The notes under the pieces are model-generated. The model saw only the letters and a list, made by a program, of their open reading frames with translations, searched no databases and was not told where the DNA came from. Below are positions 22,761 to 34,904 of a DNA stretch of 64,000 bases, piece by piece (position 1 is the first letter of the stretch; the number at the start of each line of letters is the position of its first letter). Both the position numbers and the translations under genes were made by a program. This DNA comes from Rhizophagus clarus (Eukaryota > Glomeromycota > Glomeromycetes > Glomerales > Glomeraceae): NCBI GenBank assembly GCA_015698045.1, contig BLAL01000193.1, positions 525,001 through 589,000 on the forward strand. The letters are read 5' to 3'.

Positions 22761-25700
22761 TATTTAATGGATTGAACAATTATATAGAGATTCCAGTATA
22801 AGCAAAAAAACTCATAAATCATTATACTCCAATAATAATAAAGAATTTAGGATGAAAAGCAACAAACAAAAAAATGCAAAATAATAAAAATAATAGTGAT
22901 CACAATATTAATGATAAAATTGATTTGGATAGTTTGATACTAAAGCTCTATGGATGGATGGTATAGAGTTATTCTTTAATTTTACGTCATAATAAAATTA
23001 AGATTAATTTGAGTGATCACATTTCTTGAAATAGAGATAAAATGTATTTTATCTGTCATATTAAGAACAAGAATGATAAAGCATTCTTTCACAATGTAAT
23101 TATATAAAGATCATGCTACCGGAAACATTAAGTAAAGTGAGGGTATCACATTTAATAAAATAATTAATGAAATTTTGAAAGAGAATAATAGTATATTATC
23201 AAAATCCATTACCACATGCGGTAAACTCATCACCTTCATTAATCTCTTCATCATATCACTTTCATTAACCTTGTTGACTTTGTCATTTTCATCCTCACCT
23301 TTACAATTAGCAAATCATGTTGAAATCTCAAAATTGTCAAATTGGGTTAAGGCCAATTCCCAATTTAAAGATGTCTTATAATAAGAATTGAAAACTCTGA
23401 ATCAAGGTTTTTGGAATAGTGTATGATTGAGTTAACATATACTATTTTAGAAAAAGCAATAAAAAGAACAATATTTCAGATAATTTTATAGAACTAATAA
23501 TAGTTAATCATTTTAAAGGAAAAATAATACAGATTATAATAGTAGATAGATAATTATTTTAAGTTGAGAACAAAGGACATAAATATATTGCTTATTATGA
23601 TAATGATTGTTTTACTAATGTGCTTTTAAGAAAACACCTAAAATTTTATATAGTGATTATAGGCATTAATTAAAGAGGAAATAATTTTGCCAATACTATA
23701 ATATATCTATTTTAACTCTTACTTATGAATTAGAAACAATTGATAGTTTTAAGAAAATTCCTTGAAATTGCATGATCTTTTTACATGATATGACTAAATA
23801 TCCATGACTCAAATTAACAAGAAAAAATCAGAATTATTAATTTATCAGAAGAGAAATATGTTAACTAATTAAAATAAAATAAATTCGGTGATAAAGATAG
23901 CGAAGAAAAGGAGAGAAATCATTGAAACCCAACTTGAAAACAAAATGGTTATAATAATAAAAAAAAAAGAATCCAAATATATTTTATATAAACAAACAGG
24001 ATTTAATATAAAATAAGCAGAAAATCATCAATAAGTGTATGTTATACATATTCAATTGTTTAATTGTTAATTAATACCAAAAATAATAATATATTGATGG
24101 ATATAAATGATAATAACAAATTGATATAATTATAAAAACTAAGTCACATACAGTATTTAAAGGGAACCACGCAACTACTCAATCAATTGGATAGAATAAT
24201 TTTCCAAAACAAATTAAAATTATCATACACCCAGAATGCAGGCTCAAATATATGCTGCAAAGCATGTTTGACTTCCTGTTCTAAAACTTATAAGTTAGGA
24301 CATTTAAAAGTGGTTACCGCCAATTACTTCTTAATGAGTGGAATTTGATCTTGTATACTTGAGGCTGATGAAGTAACAGATAAATCAGCTCGATGTAAAA
24401 GACCATGCCATACCTTATGGCCTTACAAAGTGATCTAAATAATATAGAAATTATTTTGATAGTGAGTAAAAAACAATATTTTTTTTACTAGAAATAATAT
24501 GAGCTTGATCTGTTTAAGAGATATGTGCCCAGGAGTTACAGGAATGTAATGAGAGTATATTTATGGTGATATTTTTAAACATTTGAGCTATATGCAGACA
24601 AAGTTTGACATATCCATAATATTATCTTGGAGGAAATGAAAATTCACGAAATTGTGAATTTCTTTTATTATTATAAATTTAAGTTCTATATTGAGACACA
24701 AAGGAATTGATTTCAGATATAAACTGGTTTGTCAAAGAATTAATAAAACAAGACAAGGAAATATAAGTTTTGGTGGATCAAAGTAAAGGAAGCTTGGAAA
24801 TGAAGGTTAAAATACGCCATCAAGAACAAGATATATGTCAGTTAGGATAAATTAAAAATTTGAAAAGTAATTTTTAATCAATTTTTCCAATTGGAAAATT
24901 CATAAAGCCATACCATTTATTAGTTATTTTGGCCATGAGGCAGATGAATACCCAAATATTAATATATGATATAGAAAGGATGTTAACCATTTTCAACATA
25001 TCATTAATCTTACCAATGGGCAAAAAATAATTGTGGTTCAGTTTACAGGTCCTATTAATGTTATGTTATTAAATCTAAAATTATGATATAAAGAAATATT
25101 TTATTATTGGAAAGTTTATAATATAGAAATATATAAAACAATTATAGTTATAAAAGTCACTAGTACTGACTACCCTGAAATGAGAATTGACTTATAGAGA
25201 AAATAAACATGATAGAACAACTTAAAAGATCATTCATATAACCTTTATAAAACATACTTTGCGTATTTTGCAGATGGAAAAAAGAAGATTTCAACTACGT
25301 TTGAAATGTAAAAACAATAGAAACATAACAAAACTCTTAAACTCCGTAATTATATAGGAACAATTAGTCGCTGTAGAAAACTTAAAAATTATTAGAACAA
25401 ATTATTTGATAAATAATAATATATATTATGATAGAGAGAAATAGAATTACCGAAAACAAATATTTAAAATTAAAAATCAAAAATTAATGAAATTGCATTT
25501 TGAATTTCACTGTAAATATATTTATTTTCAAACATTATATCATTTAAAGCAATATAAATATCGATATCAACTATTTATTTTTATGTATATATATTAATGT
25601 ATAGAAAAGATATAACTCTGAATTTAACCATTTTTTAATGTGTCCTGAATTTGAATAACGAAATCGAAGAATACAAGATATTCAAAAAGTATTTCTCAAG

Positions 25701-26200
25701 ATCAAATACATCTGCAGGCCTTAATGATGCAGTTTTAACTCTAATTCAGCGTCATAGGCGGATCCATCAGCTTGACTTTTGCACAATATCTGGAGACGAA
25801 TTAAACGTGAAATAAATAATGCATATCCAAATTTTGCCCCGAGAACAATACATTCACTACAAAATCAGCAATCTGTAATATTTCAGGATGAAATATAATA
25901 CATTTGGTATTGAAAATTCTCTCACACAAAATTGACCCGTTATTTTGAAATGTGTGCATATAATAAATGATTTATTAATAAAAAAATTTGCAATATATTG
26001 ATTTTCCAAAATATTTTATATGGAATAATGGAGTTTGGCGATTAAGAAAAAATGATGGTAAAAAAAGAAATTTACAATCACTTTAAAAGATAAAAAACAA
26101 TTTATTTAAGGCTTTTATTAACTAAAATTCATAGAGTTATATCTTAAATAATATTATTTAGATTATTAACAAAGAATTAACTGTATCTGATACAAAATCA
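22761..26200 (+). mobile_element. Heavily decayed region, probably LINE-derived
   Basis: Short frames such as KGHKYIAYYDNDCFTNVLL (about 23570-23640) and CCKACLTSCSKTYKLGH (about 24257-24310) look like eroded protein, with Cys/His spacing reminiscent of a zinc knuckle in the second. They lie between confident LINE pieces on the same strand. The assignment is inference, and boundaries cannot be set. Confidence 0.3.
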
Positions 26201-26219
26201 ACAAGTAATGCTCATTCAC

Positions 26220-26540
26220 TTTTTTAAACAAAATTCTTACTTTAGGAAAGCTTTCTAAGGATTGGTATGATGTGTTTCTATACCCTATTCCGAAACCAGA
26301 ATGGTAGAATTACAAACCCACCCCATAATTTTACTAGAAATCCTAAGAAAAGCATCAAATCAATTGATTCATATACAACTTATAAACAAAATTTATTCAT
26401 GGTAATTTTAAATAAAACATTTTTGACTCTTTAGATGAATTATTAGGAGAAAAAACATCAAACTTTATTGGAAGAAAGAGTTTTAAAATGATTAAAGCAA
26501 TTATATGATTGTTTTATCACCTATTTGTGATAGAATAAAT
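26220..26540 (+). mobile_element. LINE reverse-transcriptase relic, third piece
   Basis: LTLGKLSKDWYDVFLYPIPK at about 26238-26300 is followed by IILLEILRKASNQLIHIQLI. Together they match the segment of LINE reverse transcriptase that runs from IPKDWRxxxLYPIPK to RPITLLETxRK. Stops and shifts interrupt it. Confidence 0.7.
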
Positions 26541-27369
26541 AGAACATTATTTAATTAATATGAATAAGCAAAATGATGCATGACATCAACTCTATTTACT
26601 ATGTAGTACAAAAATTGTAGAATACAGAAAGCATTATAATAATAATACTGATCAATGAAATAATATAGAAAATAATTTACAAAACTTAAATTGAAACAAT
26701 GATTATTAGCGCAATTATCACGAACTTTTCTTATTAAGGATGTGTACGACCATTTTTTCGAAGGAAATTTTGATCTATTCACAAAAAAAATAATAGAATT
26801 CATAAAAGAAAGAATATTAGAGAGTTCAGAGCCTATAATGAAATCGTTCTACAAACTGCCGTAGAAATAATATTTCCAATTAAAAGTTGAGTTTCAGAAA
26901 TGAGGCTCATCACTAAAATTATGATGATGGTGTCAAAATACACAGAAACTAGTCTAAATTAATTAAAAGAATAACAAAAATAATAAGATAATGAAGCTTA
27001 CATGCATCATATTTTTTTTTGTAAAGATAAATAAACCAGTCCCACCAGTACTTGACGAACCCATATACTCGACGTGATCCAGTATCTAACGATGGCATTA
27101 CGACATATTAAACAATTTCGTGAGTCTAAAAACTTGATACAATTCAACATTAAGCAAGTATAGTCAAACCATTATGGACCATAGAAATTGAAGGCCATAT
27201 CCTTTTTTTTTCAAGTAAAAATAACTGAAGTTTAAAAGTCTATCCATCATCGCCAAATAAATTTCACCAATAAAACTCCAGCCGAAATAAAAAAGTGTAG
27301 TGTTCTATCTGTGTAAAACCAAAAGATTGGTACATAGATGTTAAAAAATCAAAATCCGCTCCTATGGGA

Positions 27370-27935
27370 TCACTGCATTATCTAAAGATAGAAATTAATT
27401 GTTAGAAATACAATTTAAAAATCAAAATATTTCAAATTTATACATAAAATATTCATCAAATATTTATGAACGAATGAGCAAACAGAAATTACAAAATTTA
27501 TCAGAAGAAATATTGGATGTCAAAAAGCCAAATTCCATTTCTTGGAATCATTCCATAATTAAAGATAAGAATCAAGTATATATAAGCACAACTATTTAAA
27601 AATCAAAAATATTTTGAATTTTACATGATGATTCATTCTTCTATTTTTTATTACTATATGGAAAAATATTCATCTCTTCTATTATATGTAAAAATACTAT
27701 ACTCTGTTACTTATATTGTAAGATTATTCATCTTTTTTATTCTCTATTACTACATGTAAAAATATTCATCAAGTATTCACAAATAAGCAAACAGAAATTA
27801 CAAAATTTACTATTGGTTTATGGATGTCGAAAAACCAAATTCCATTCCCTGGAATTGCTACATTACCTAAAGATAAGAATTAATTATTAGAAATACAACA
27901 ACTTAAAAATCAAAAATATTTTTATCTTATACTGG
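27370..27935 (+). repeat. Three diverged direct repeats with a coding flavour
   Basis: Versions of a block built on AAAGATAAGAATTAATT, GAAATACAA and TTAAAAATCAAAAATATTT occur near 27378, 27560 and 27870. The frame at 27399-27599 reads MSKQKLQNLSEEILDVKKPN, and the same words recur near 27790 (KQKLQNL, then KKPNSI in a shifted frame). It is probably a decayed repetitive ORF, perhaps of the neighbouring LINE. Confidence 0.4.
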
Positions 27936-28871
27936 CAGATCATTAGATTGCCTTTGATATTATGCAAATAAATTTCAAAAAAATTCTCCCACAAAGACAT
28001 GGGATGTTGACAATTTTCATGAATATGTAAAGCATTTTATTAGGTAAAATAGATACATTATGCTAAGTCTTGTGATCTTTTTGACAATGAACTCCCGTGG
28101 AGAACTTAGAATGGCAAATTAATTATTATCACAAAAATTACAATCAGATCTTCTGCTATAAAATTTAGAAGACCATTATAATCTGGAGGTTTGGAAGGGC
28201 TATTTGAAAAAGAGAGTTCTGCTAAGGCTTGCACTACTGCATTCCAAATAACCGTTCCTCAGTTGATTTAAAGGAAAATTAATAATTATAATATGTATGA
28301 TGATAATAACTGTACGCTACATCAAATAATATTTAACTTATGGATTTTGTGTTATTCTTTATACGATAATTAATTTTCAAAACCAAAGTAGTATATAATA
28401 ATAATTATTACATCAAAGAGTCATCCAATTGGAAAGTTTATTAAACTTTCTTTAAAAGTCGACTGCGTGATAAAAACAATAATTTCATGGTTTTGAGAAA
28501 GTATGGAAATGTATACATTTTTTAACAGAGAAAACTCTATCATTTGCATTACTGTCATTTATGGAGCATTTCGTTGATTATCAAGCAGTATCTTTTATAA
28601 TAATTTTTATTGTTAGGGTATTGCAATAATTGTAGTGGACTATAAATGAGAATACTGCCAAAATCTGCACGTGAAACAAAGATCTGCACGTGAAACCAAA
28701 GAACAATTTTTGGAAAAAGAGGATGGACCCTTCATACAATTCTAATATTTACAATTTCTAAAGCCGCATATTGTTAAAGACTAAATAATTAAAAAATCAT
28801 CATAATTATTAATTGATTGAAATTTCTATTAATACTTTATGGAGGAATGAATATTTACTTTAGTGTCCAAC

Positions 28872-29006
28872 TGTGCTGAAAGTTACGAAGGTGAAGATTG
28901 CGAAGACTACGAAGGCAAAAGTTGTGAAGGTTACGAAGATGAAGATTGCGAAGGTTGCGAAGGTTGTAAAGGTTTTGATTGTGAAGAATATGAAAATATG
29001 TAATTT
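28872..29006 (+). repeat. Short coding-type repeat built on GAAGGTTAYGAAGATGAAGA
   Basis: Units of 6-18 bases made of GAAGGT, GAAGAT and TGYGAAG repeat through 130 bp. In one frame they give CEGYEDEDCEGCEGC-type sequence ending YENM-stop; the opposite strand gives a Phe/Thr/Val frame (28860-29117). No start codon exists in the acidic frame, so neither strand is convincing as a gene. Confidence 0.4.
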
Positions 29007-29350
29007 GCAAGCAATAATGTTTAAACAAAATATTATATGAATTGGATAGCGGACGATGTTATAGAACTTTATGCCATGCAAAAAGAATCTCTTTTTTTTT
29101 TTAGATGGCTGGTTCATCAGGTATTAATAAAATGGTTTCTAGCATTTTGATATTGTTTTTGTAGATGACGCGTTCTAATATTCAATTATTTCAATTGATA
29201 TTGCTCAAATCCAACACTGAATATTTCAATTAGCTAATCATGTAATACAAAATTAAAAATTTTTTATAATTTTTTTTTTGCATTCGATGATTTTGATCTA
29301 TTCGTGTAAAATTTTTTAAATAAATTTACGTAATTTACTTAGCTTTTGAA

Positions 29351-29690
29351 ATGCCTACTTATAATATTATTAAACTTAATCAAAATAATACTCAATATAC
29401 TTATACAATTATTAGAGAAGGATATTATCCTCAAAGTTATATACTTCAGTATACTTCTCATTCGTGTAATAACACGTAGTTCAAAGATTCCAGATAGCAA
29501 CTATTTAATATGAATAAGCTGGGACAGAGATACTTCTAAACATGTAATAAAATGTGAAATCAATTATAAAAAAGTATCGATTTTAAAATTTTATTTGGAG
29601 AAAATTTTCAATTATACGTAAAATCTACACAATCAGTAGTAAATGTAATAGCAATAAGCAGTAAAGAAATAGTTTGTTTACCCAGTATTT
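29351..29690 (+). pseudogene. Possible decayed small gene
   Basis: An ATG at 29351 opens 42 codons (MPTYNIIKLNQNN...). Downstream, in shifted frames, WDRDTSKHVIKCEINYKK and FGENFQLYVKSTQS look like protein rather than filler. I do not recognise the family. Several stops separate the parts. Confidence 0.3.
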
Positions 29691-29699
29691 AGCCGACTG

Positions 29700-30090
29700 A
29701 GAAAAATGCTCTTTAAAATTTATCTTGAATAAAACGAACAAGTTGTGCTTTGAACTTTTTATTATCTCTGGAGGTAATGCTCACAGTCCTCGTATAATTT
29801 ATTGTATCCATGCAGGTTATGCATCAACTGCGCAAATCACATGTGCAGAAACCATCTGATTAGTGACCTTAAAAAGGTCCAATTATTACAATAAATATAA
29901 ATTTTATTAAAAATATTTAAATATATAGAATTATTTTTATAAAGGGAGAAAGAATAAGTGATTTAAACCTGAGGGGCAAGTTAGCAAAACTTTAAAACAA
30001 TAATTGTAAAAATAGACAAGAATAAAGCTAAATTTTTAAGCGTACACTAAATTAACTATTAAAAATACTGTATAAAAAGAAATTTACTAA
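29700..30090. other. Spacer at the 3' end of the F-box gene
   Basis: A+T-rich; nothing supported beyond possible 3' untranslated sequence of the minus-strand F-box gene. Confidence 0.35.
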
Positions 30091-30093
30091 TTC

Positions 30094-31485
30094 TTAAATC
30101 CAGTCAAAATCTTCATTATATAAATTATAATCAAAAATTTTTACTACTCCTTCCGCTTTATATTCTTCTATTAAATCACTATATTGTTCCAAAGATTTTT
30201 GACTAAATTGTAATAACAGAGGATGTTTACCTTTCCAATTATCAAAAAATAATTTTAAGGAATCATGATCAACATTACGAAAAACATGAAATTTAAATTT
30301 AAATAAACTATTTGGTGATGATTTAGATAATATTTCAAATAAATTATTCCAATCAAAGTCAGTTCTAACGAAAAATAATCCATTTAGATGTTGACATTTA
30401 ATTAATAATTTTTCCAATTCTAAAATATTACTATTTTTAAATTCTAATTTAAGATATTTAAGTTTTGGACATTTTGTATAAATAGCATGAATAATTCCTT
30501 TATTATCAATATCATTATGAGGTATGATATTAACACTTATTTCATTGAGATATCCACCAGTATTTTCAATCAAACTTATTAAAGGTTTAATTGGAATATA
30601 TATAGTTTTTAAAATTTGTAAAAAAGGTAAAGATACAATCTCTAAACAATCCCATTTTAATTTGTGATAATTACCATTCAATTCCAAAATTTTTAAATTA
30701 ATAAAACGTGATAAAATTCCCGTAGTAGGTTGTTTAGTTATCTTAAAATATTGTATTGCATTCGAATGTTTAATCAATGAATCTTCAATAATTTTACAAA
30801 ATGGTTCGTCATGATTTAAATAAAGTGCGTAGTTACATAATAAACGAACATTTAGTAATTTTTTAGGATTTTCAATTAATTTAGAAATCTTATAATTATT
30901 ATTAACTATATTAATATAAAGTTCCAATTCTCTAATTGATTTGCACATCTCTATTAATCCATCTAAAACATTATCATTAATACTTGTATTACAACTAAGG
31001 AATTCAATTTCTGAGAAACAACGTTCAGCTCCGGGAATAAGATGTATTTGATAATTAAATTGTTGAGGTATATGAAGATGTGTAAATTTTGTATTCTCGT
31101 TAATAAAAAGATGAATAATTTCATTTAAAATAATTTTTTTTCCAGAATTTATAATTATTCTCTTAATTGCATTTAAATTTAAATGTCTACAAAAACTGAT
31201 ATAATCAAATAATGGTCTTTTATATAAATTTGTTGATAATTTAATACCTTTATTCTTCAAATTATTTCTTGATTCTTCTGATAAATATGAAATTATTTTA
31301 TCTAATAACATTTTCTCATTTGTGTCATCATCTCCATTAAAGTATTTCCAAGGATTATTCCATAAAATTGGAATAATTATTTCACACCAAGTTTTATTAA
31401 CTGATAAGCAAGAATAAAGTGTCTTTTTATCATTTTGCAACTTTTTGAATATCAAATAAAGAATATCAGCGTTTAATTTGGACAT
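30094..31485 (-). CDS. F-box protein with leucine-rich-type C-terminal half (463 aa)
   Basis: A single uninterrupted exon. The N-terminus (MSKLNADILYLIFKKLQ followed by SCLSVNKTWCEIIIPILWNN, about residues 1-48) matches the F-box of arbuscular mycorrhizal fungi, where it binds Skp1 in SCF ubiquitin ligases. The remainder has irregular repeats of LKxLxLxxN type (for example NLKILELNGNYHKLKW and CPKLKYLKLEFKN), consistent with a leucine-rich substrate-binding domain. This is a very large, lineage-expanded family; the substrate cannot be predicted. The gene stands alone, is transcribed leftwards, and has a long T-run just upstream of its ATG. No damage is visible, so it is probably functional. 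Confidence 0.92.
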   Translation of the reverse strand: MSKLNADILYLIFKKLQNDKKTLYSCLSVNKTWCEIIIPILWNNPWKYFNGDDDTNEKMLLDKIISYLSEESRNNLKNKGIKLSTNLYKRPLFDYISFCRHLNLNAIKRIIINSGKKIILNEIIHLFINENTKFTHLHIPQQFNYQIHLIPGAERCFSEIEFLSCNTSINDNVLDGLIEMCKSIRELELYINIVNNNYKISKLIENPKKLLNVRLLCNYALYLNHDEPFCKIIEDSLIKHSNAIQYFKITKQPTTGILSRFINLKILELNGNYHKLKWDCLEIVSLPFLQILKTIYIPIKPLISLIENTGGYLNEISVNIIPHNDIDNKGIIHAIYTKCPKLKYLKLEFKNSNILELEKLLIKCQHLNGLFFVRTDFDWNNLFEILSKSSPNSLFKFKFHVFRNVDHDSLKLFFDNWKGKHPLLLQFSQKSLEQYSDLIEEYKAEGVVKIFDYNLYNEDFDWI

Positions 31486-33125
31486 TTTTTTTTTTTTTTT
31501 CTTTATTTTGACCGTGAAAATGAAAAGGCTGAGAAGACTGAAAAATGTTGTTCATATTTGAGTTTTGCAACATGTTGCACGAAAAATGATCTACTAGCTT
31601 GTGCCATATATAGTTACGTGCCATATCAAATTATACAATATTTATGTAATACATGTGATTATTGACAATCATACGATTGTATATGTAAAAATCACTACTT
31701 TTTAGCATTTCTCGTAATAAAAAAAAAAATGTTCAATGAAATTATCTAAGAAAACTCGCCTTTATTATTTTTTTTTTTTTTAGTACATTACATGCGATGA
31801 CAACATCCGGACAAAAGGAGTAAATATTTTAAAAAGGAATTATCTAGGAAAAGACGATCTGCATGATTATGTTTTTCTGGGTTTCCGGTCAATAAATTTG
31901 TTAATTTTAAGTCATAAGATATGATAAAATAGACTACTTAGAAGACAATGTCCATTTCAGTAAAAAAATAAAAAAAATAGAAATTAATATTATTAAGTAA
32001 TTAAGTTGAGAACAATCATTTAAGCCTAATTCTTTCTAAATTTTTAATGCCTTTTATTTTTAAAGTTCCTTCTGATTTTGCAAATTCTGATTAAAGAAAC
32101 TAAATATGCCTTTGCTGCTAAGCACCAACAATATTTATCACTCACTCGTTCGAGTATCGATGATTAAACATTTCAATAATTCTAAAATTTTTTTCTTTCG
32201 AAGATTTTTCATTAAACCGTTATCTTTTTGATTCACTACCATTATACCTAGGTAAATCCTTGAAAGTTATACCTGATTAATATAAGTAGCAGGTTATTAT
32301 TTATAATTGAAAAAAAGTATTATGTCTATAAATAATTTATACTAATTGTAACTTACATTTAATTATAAAATAGAGGGCAGATTCAGAATTAATATATAAG
32401 TCTATCATAAGAACTAATATTGCGATCATGTACGTTCCGCTGAATAAAGTTGAGGCTTCTGAAACATGTTATACATCACATGTTTCTATTAACTAGACAA
32501 TAATAAACATAATAAACACCTGTACGAATAATTTCATAGAAGAACTGTTTCATTCCTTTGATAAAAAATAATTCATTCACAGTCTTAGTAACTTTCTGTT
32601 TTTACTCATCAATCAAATAGATTTGATGTTCTCTAATAACCTAATAAACCTTTTTTGATTAATACGATATATTTATATCATTCATACCCAATACTTATTT
32701 CTCTGCTGATCATAGAATTTAACGAGCATCCTTAATCACTAATTTTGCAAATTCTTACAACAAACGTAACGTACAGTAATCACCACACGCAGATAACGAA
32801 AATTAACCTCTTTCGAATATATTTTTGCTAACTTTTCAATTCTTCCACTTAATAATAATACAAAATGGATGCAATTCTAAACATTGACTAATCAAAGGTT
32901 AAAACTATCATCTCCATCAATAAAAATAATCCATACACACCATTTTACTTATGATAATTTAATAATTATATCAAAGTATAATCTATCTAGCAAAACTTTA
33001 TCATGCAAAAACAATATATTGAAATACACAAAATAGTTATAATCAATTTATGAATTTATACTTTACCTGTAACAAATGTCTATAATATAAAGGTAAAAAT
33101 AAATTAAATCATTGAGATACTAGCA
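31486..33125. other. Intergenic region upstream of the F-box gene
   Basis: It holds the F-box promoter on the minus strand; TATATA-like sequence near 31606 is the best candidate and is weak. Nothing else is recognised. Confidence 0.35.
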
Positions 33126-33860
33126 GTAGCCCGTTGCTTCGCACCGGTTGCAGGATTTAAATTTTGAGAAGTTTGCGTCTTTATTCTTTCAGTCTTGCTG
33201 CAAAGGCATGTTTTTAGAATTTCATTTTCATTTGCTTTCTACCCCTTATTCTATCACTAACTTTATTTTTTTATTTTGTTCTTTATTCTCATTTTATTTC
33301 TATTCCATCACCTCCACTTTGTTTGTTGATTTCCTTCCATTTGCTTACTCACTTCCCTTCGATTATGATCATCACTTCCCGGTATTTCATTCATCACTTC
33401 CTCTCTCACAACTTTTTCTTCATCACTTACCTTCATTTTATTCTTCCTCCCCCTTTCACTTTATTTATTGCTTTCTCCTTCACCTTGTTTTTACTTCCTT
33501 CCACTCCATCCATCACTCCCCTTTCATTTCAATTTTCACTCCTTCCACTTCACTCATCACTTCCCTTTCTATCTCATTCATCACTTCCTCCTTCCATTTC
33601 ATTCTTTACTCCCTCTTCCATTTCGTCCTTGACTTCCCTTCCATTTCATTATTAACTCTCTCCTCCATTCCATTTTCCCTCCCTCATTCCTAACTCTCTC
33701 TTCGTTTTGGTCTTAATTCCCCCTTCCATCACATTCTTCCCCTTATTCCATTCTTAACTCCTTCATTTCGTTATTCATTTTGTCCTTAACTCTCCCTTTC
33801 ATCTCATTCTTCTTTCCTCATTTCATAAAGATTTTCCGTCAAAAAAAAAAAAAATCCGTA
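33126..33860 (+). repeat. Pyrimidine-rich repeat, possible copy C
   Basis: It starts AGTAGCCCGTTGCTTCGCAC, then has CTTTCAG, a short block ending CTGCAAAG, GCATGTTTTT and CACTAACTTT. This is the same order of intron-like signals as in copies A and B. About 550 bp of CTTCCATTTCATTC-type tandem repeat follows, ending in A-runs. The open frames over it are repeat translations. Confidence 0.45.
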
Positions 33861-34162
33861 TATACCATTGAAAAAAAATCCAATACAAAAAAAAAAATTT
33901 CGTTAAAGTGATCTACTGCTATAATTACTAAAGATAGTATAGTAGCAAACATCGGCTAACGGGGGATAAAAATTTTTTTTGTACATTAGTAAACAACCCG
34001 GAATCTGCTGATCAAATCGTCCGATCAAATTGTCCATAGCAACACGGAACCTTCCGACTAAGCTACCTGATCAAGATCTAAGCTAACAAAAAACATGTTA
34101 GATCAGGCGCAGGTCACACAATTCAAAATTATCACTATTTTCAAGATGTCGAATGATTTCTT

Positions 34163-34904
34163 CCCTACGAAAAAATAATGTCCGGAAAATGTCTGCGAAA
34201 ATGTCCGGAAATTGTCCAGGTGCTTCAAAAATTGTCATGAAAATGTCCAGGAAATTGATCTATTTTGCTGTCCGGAATTTTTTGCATGCCCAGTTTTTTT
34301 TATACATGAAATTTTCCGGACAAATTCTAGACAAATAAACCCAACAAATTCCGGACATAAAATATTCCGGACATATTCTGGACAAATAAACCAAACAAAT
34401 TCTGGACATAAAATATTCCGGACATATTCTGGACAAAATAAACCAAACAAATTCCGGACATAATAAATTCCAGACAAATTCTGGACAAATAAAACCAACA
34501 AATTCCGGACATAATAAAATTCCGGACAAATACTAGACAATGTTTCTAAGAATATAAAATTTTAAATTTTAAAAAAATGCAAAAAGCACAAAACTGATAT
34601 TTATAACCACCCCCTGACGTAATAAGTAAAATTGAAGAGCAGCCAAAAATGCTATCTATGATGTTAATTCAAACTTTGGTTAATCGTGTAGGAAGTGGTA
34701 AACTTCTTGCTGATCATCCGGGATAAAATTGGATTGTTCAGAATTCTGGAAAATTCCGGACAAATTTGAACCCGGACAAATTCCGAACATCCGGAAACGC
34801 GCACGTTTTGGAACATTTTCCGGATTTACCAAACGTCCGGAAATTGTCTGTTTATTTTTCCGGACAATTTCAGCATGAATTCCGGATGCATTTTTTTCGT
34901 AGGG
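34163..34904. mobile_element. Non-autonomous element with CCCTACGAAAAA ends
   Basis: The terminal inverted repeats are CCCTACGAAAAAATAATG and, from the right, CCCTACGAAAAAAATGCA. CTT flanks both ends as a possible 3-bp target duplication. Subterminal TGTCCGGAAAATGTC/CCGGACA motifs are repeated in both orientations. Short CCCTAC-type ends, a 3-bp duplication and clustered subterminal repeats fit the CACTA (CMC) group; this placement is inference. No transposase remains. Confidence 0.6.
34310..34540. repeat. Tandem repeat of about 52 bp inside the CCCTACG element
   Basis: Units containing ATTCCGGACATA, TTCTGGACAAATAAA and CCAACAAATTC recur about four times. The open frames on both strands at 34212-34540 are translations of the repeat. 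Confidence 0.8.

Noticed and set aside
26555-26803. 82-codon minus-strand frame in the LINE-rich region
   Set aside because: Tyr/Phe/Asn composition noise with no motif, lying on the opposite strand to the LINE relics.
33148-33693. 181-codon Phe/Ser/His-rich frame
   Set aside because: Translation of a CTTCCATTTCATTC-type tandem repeat.
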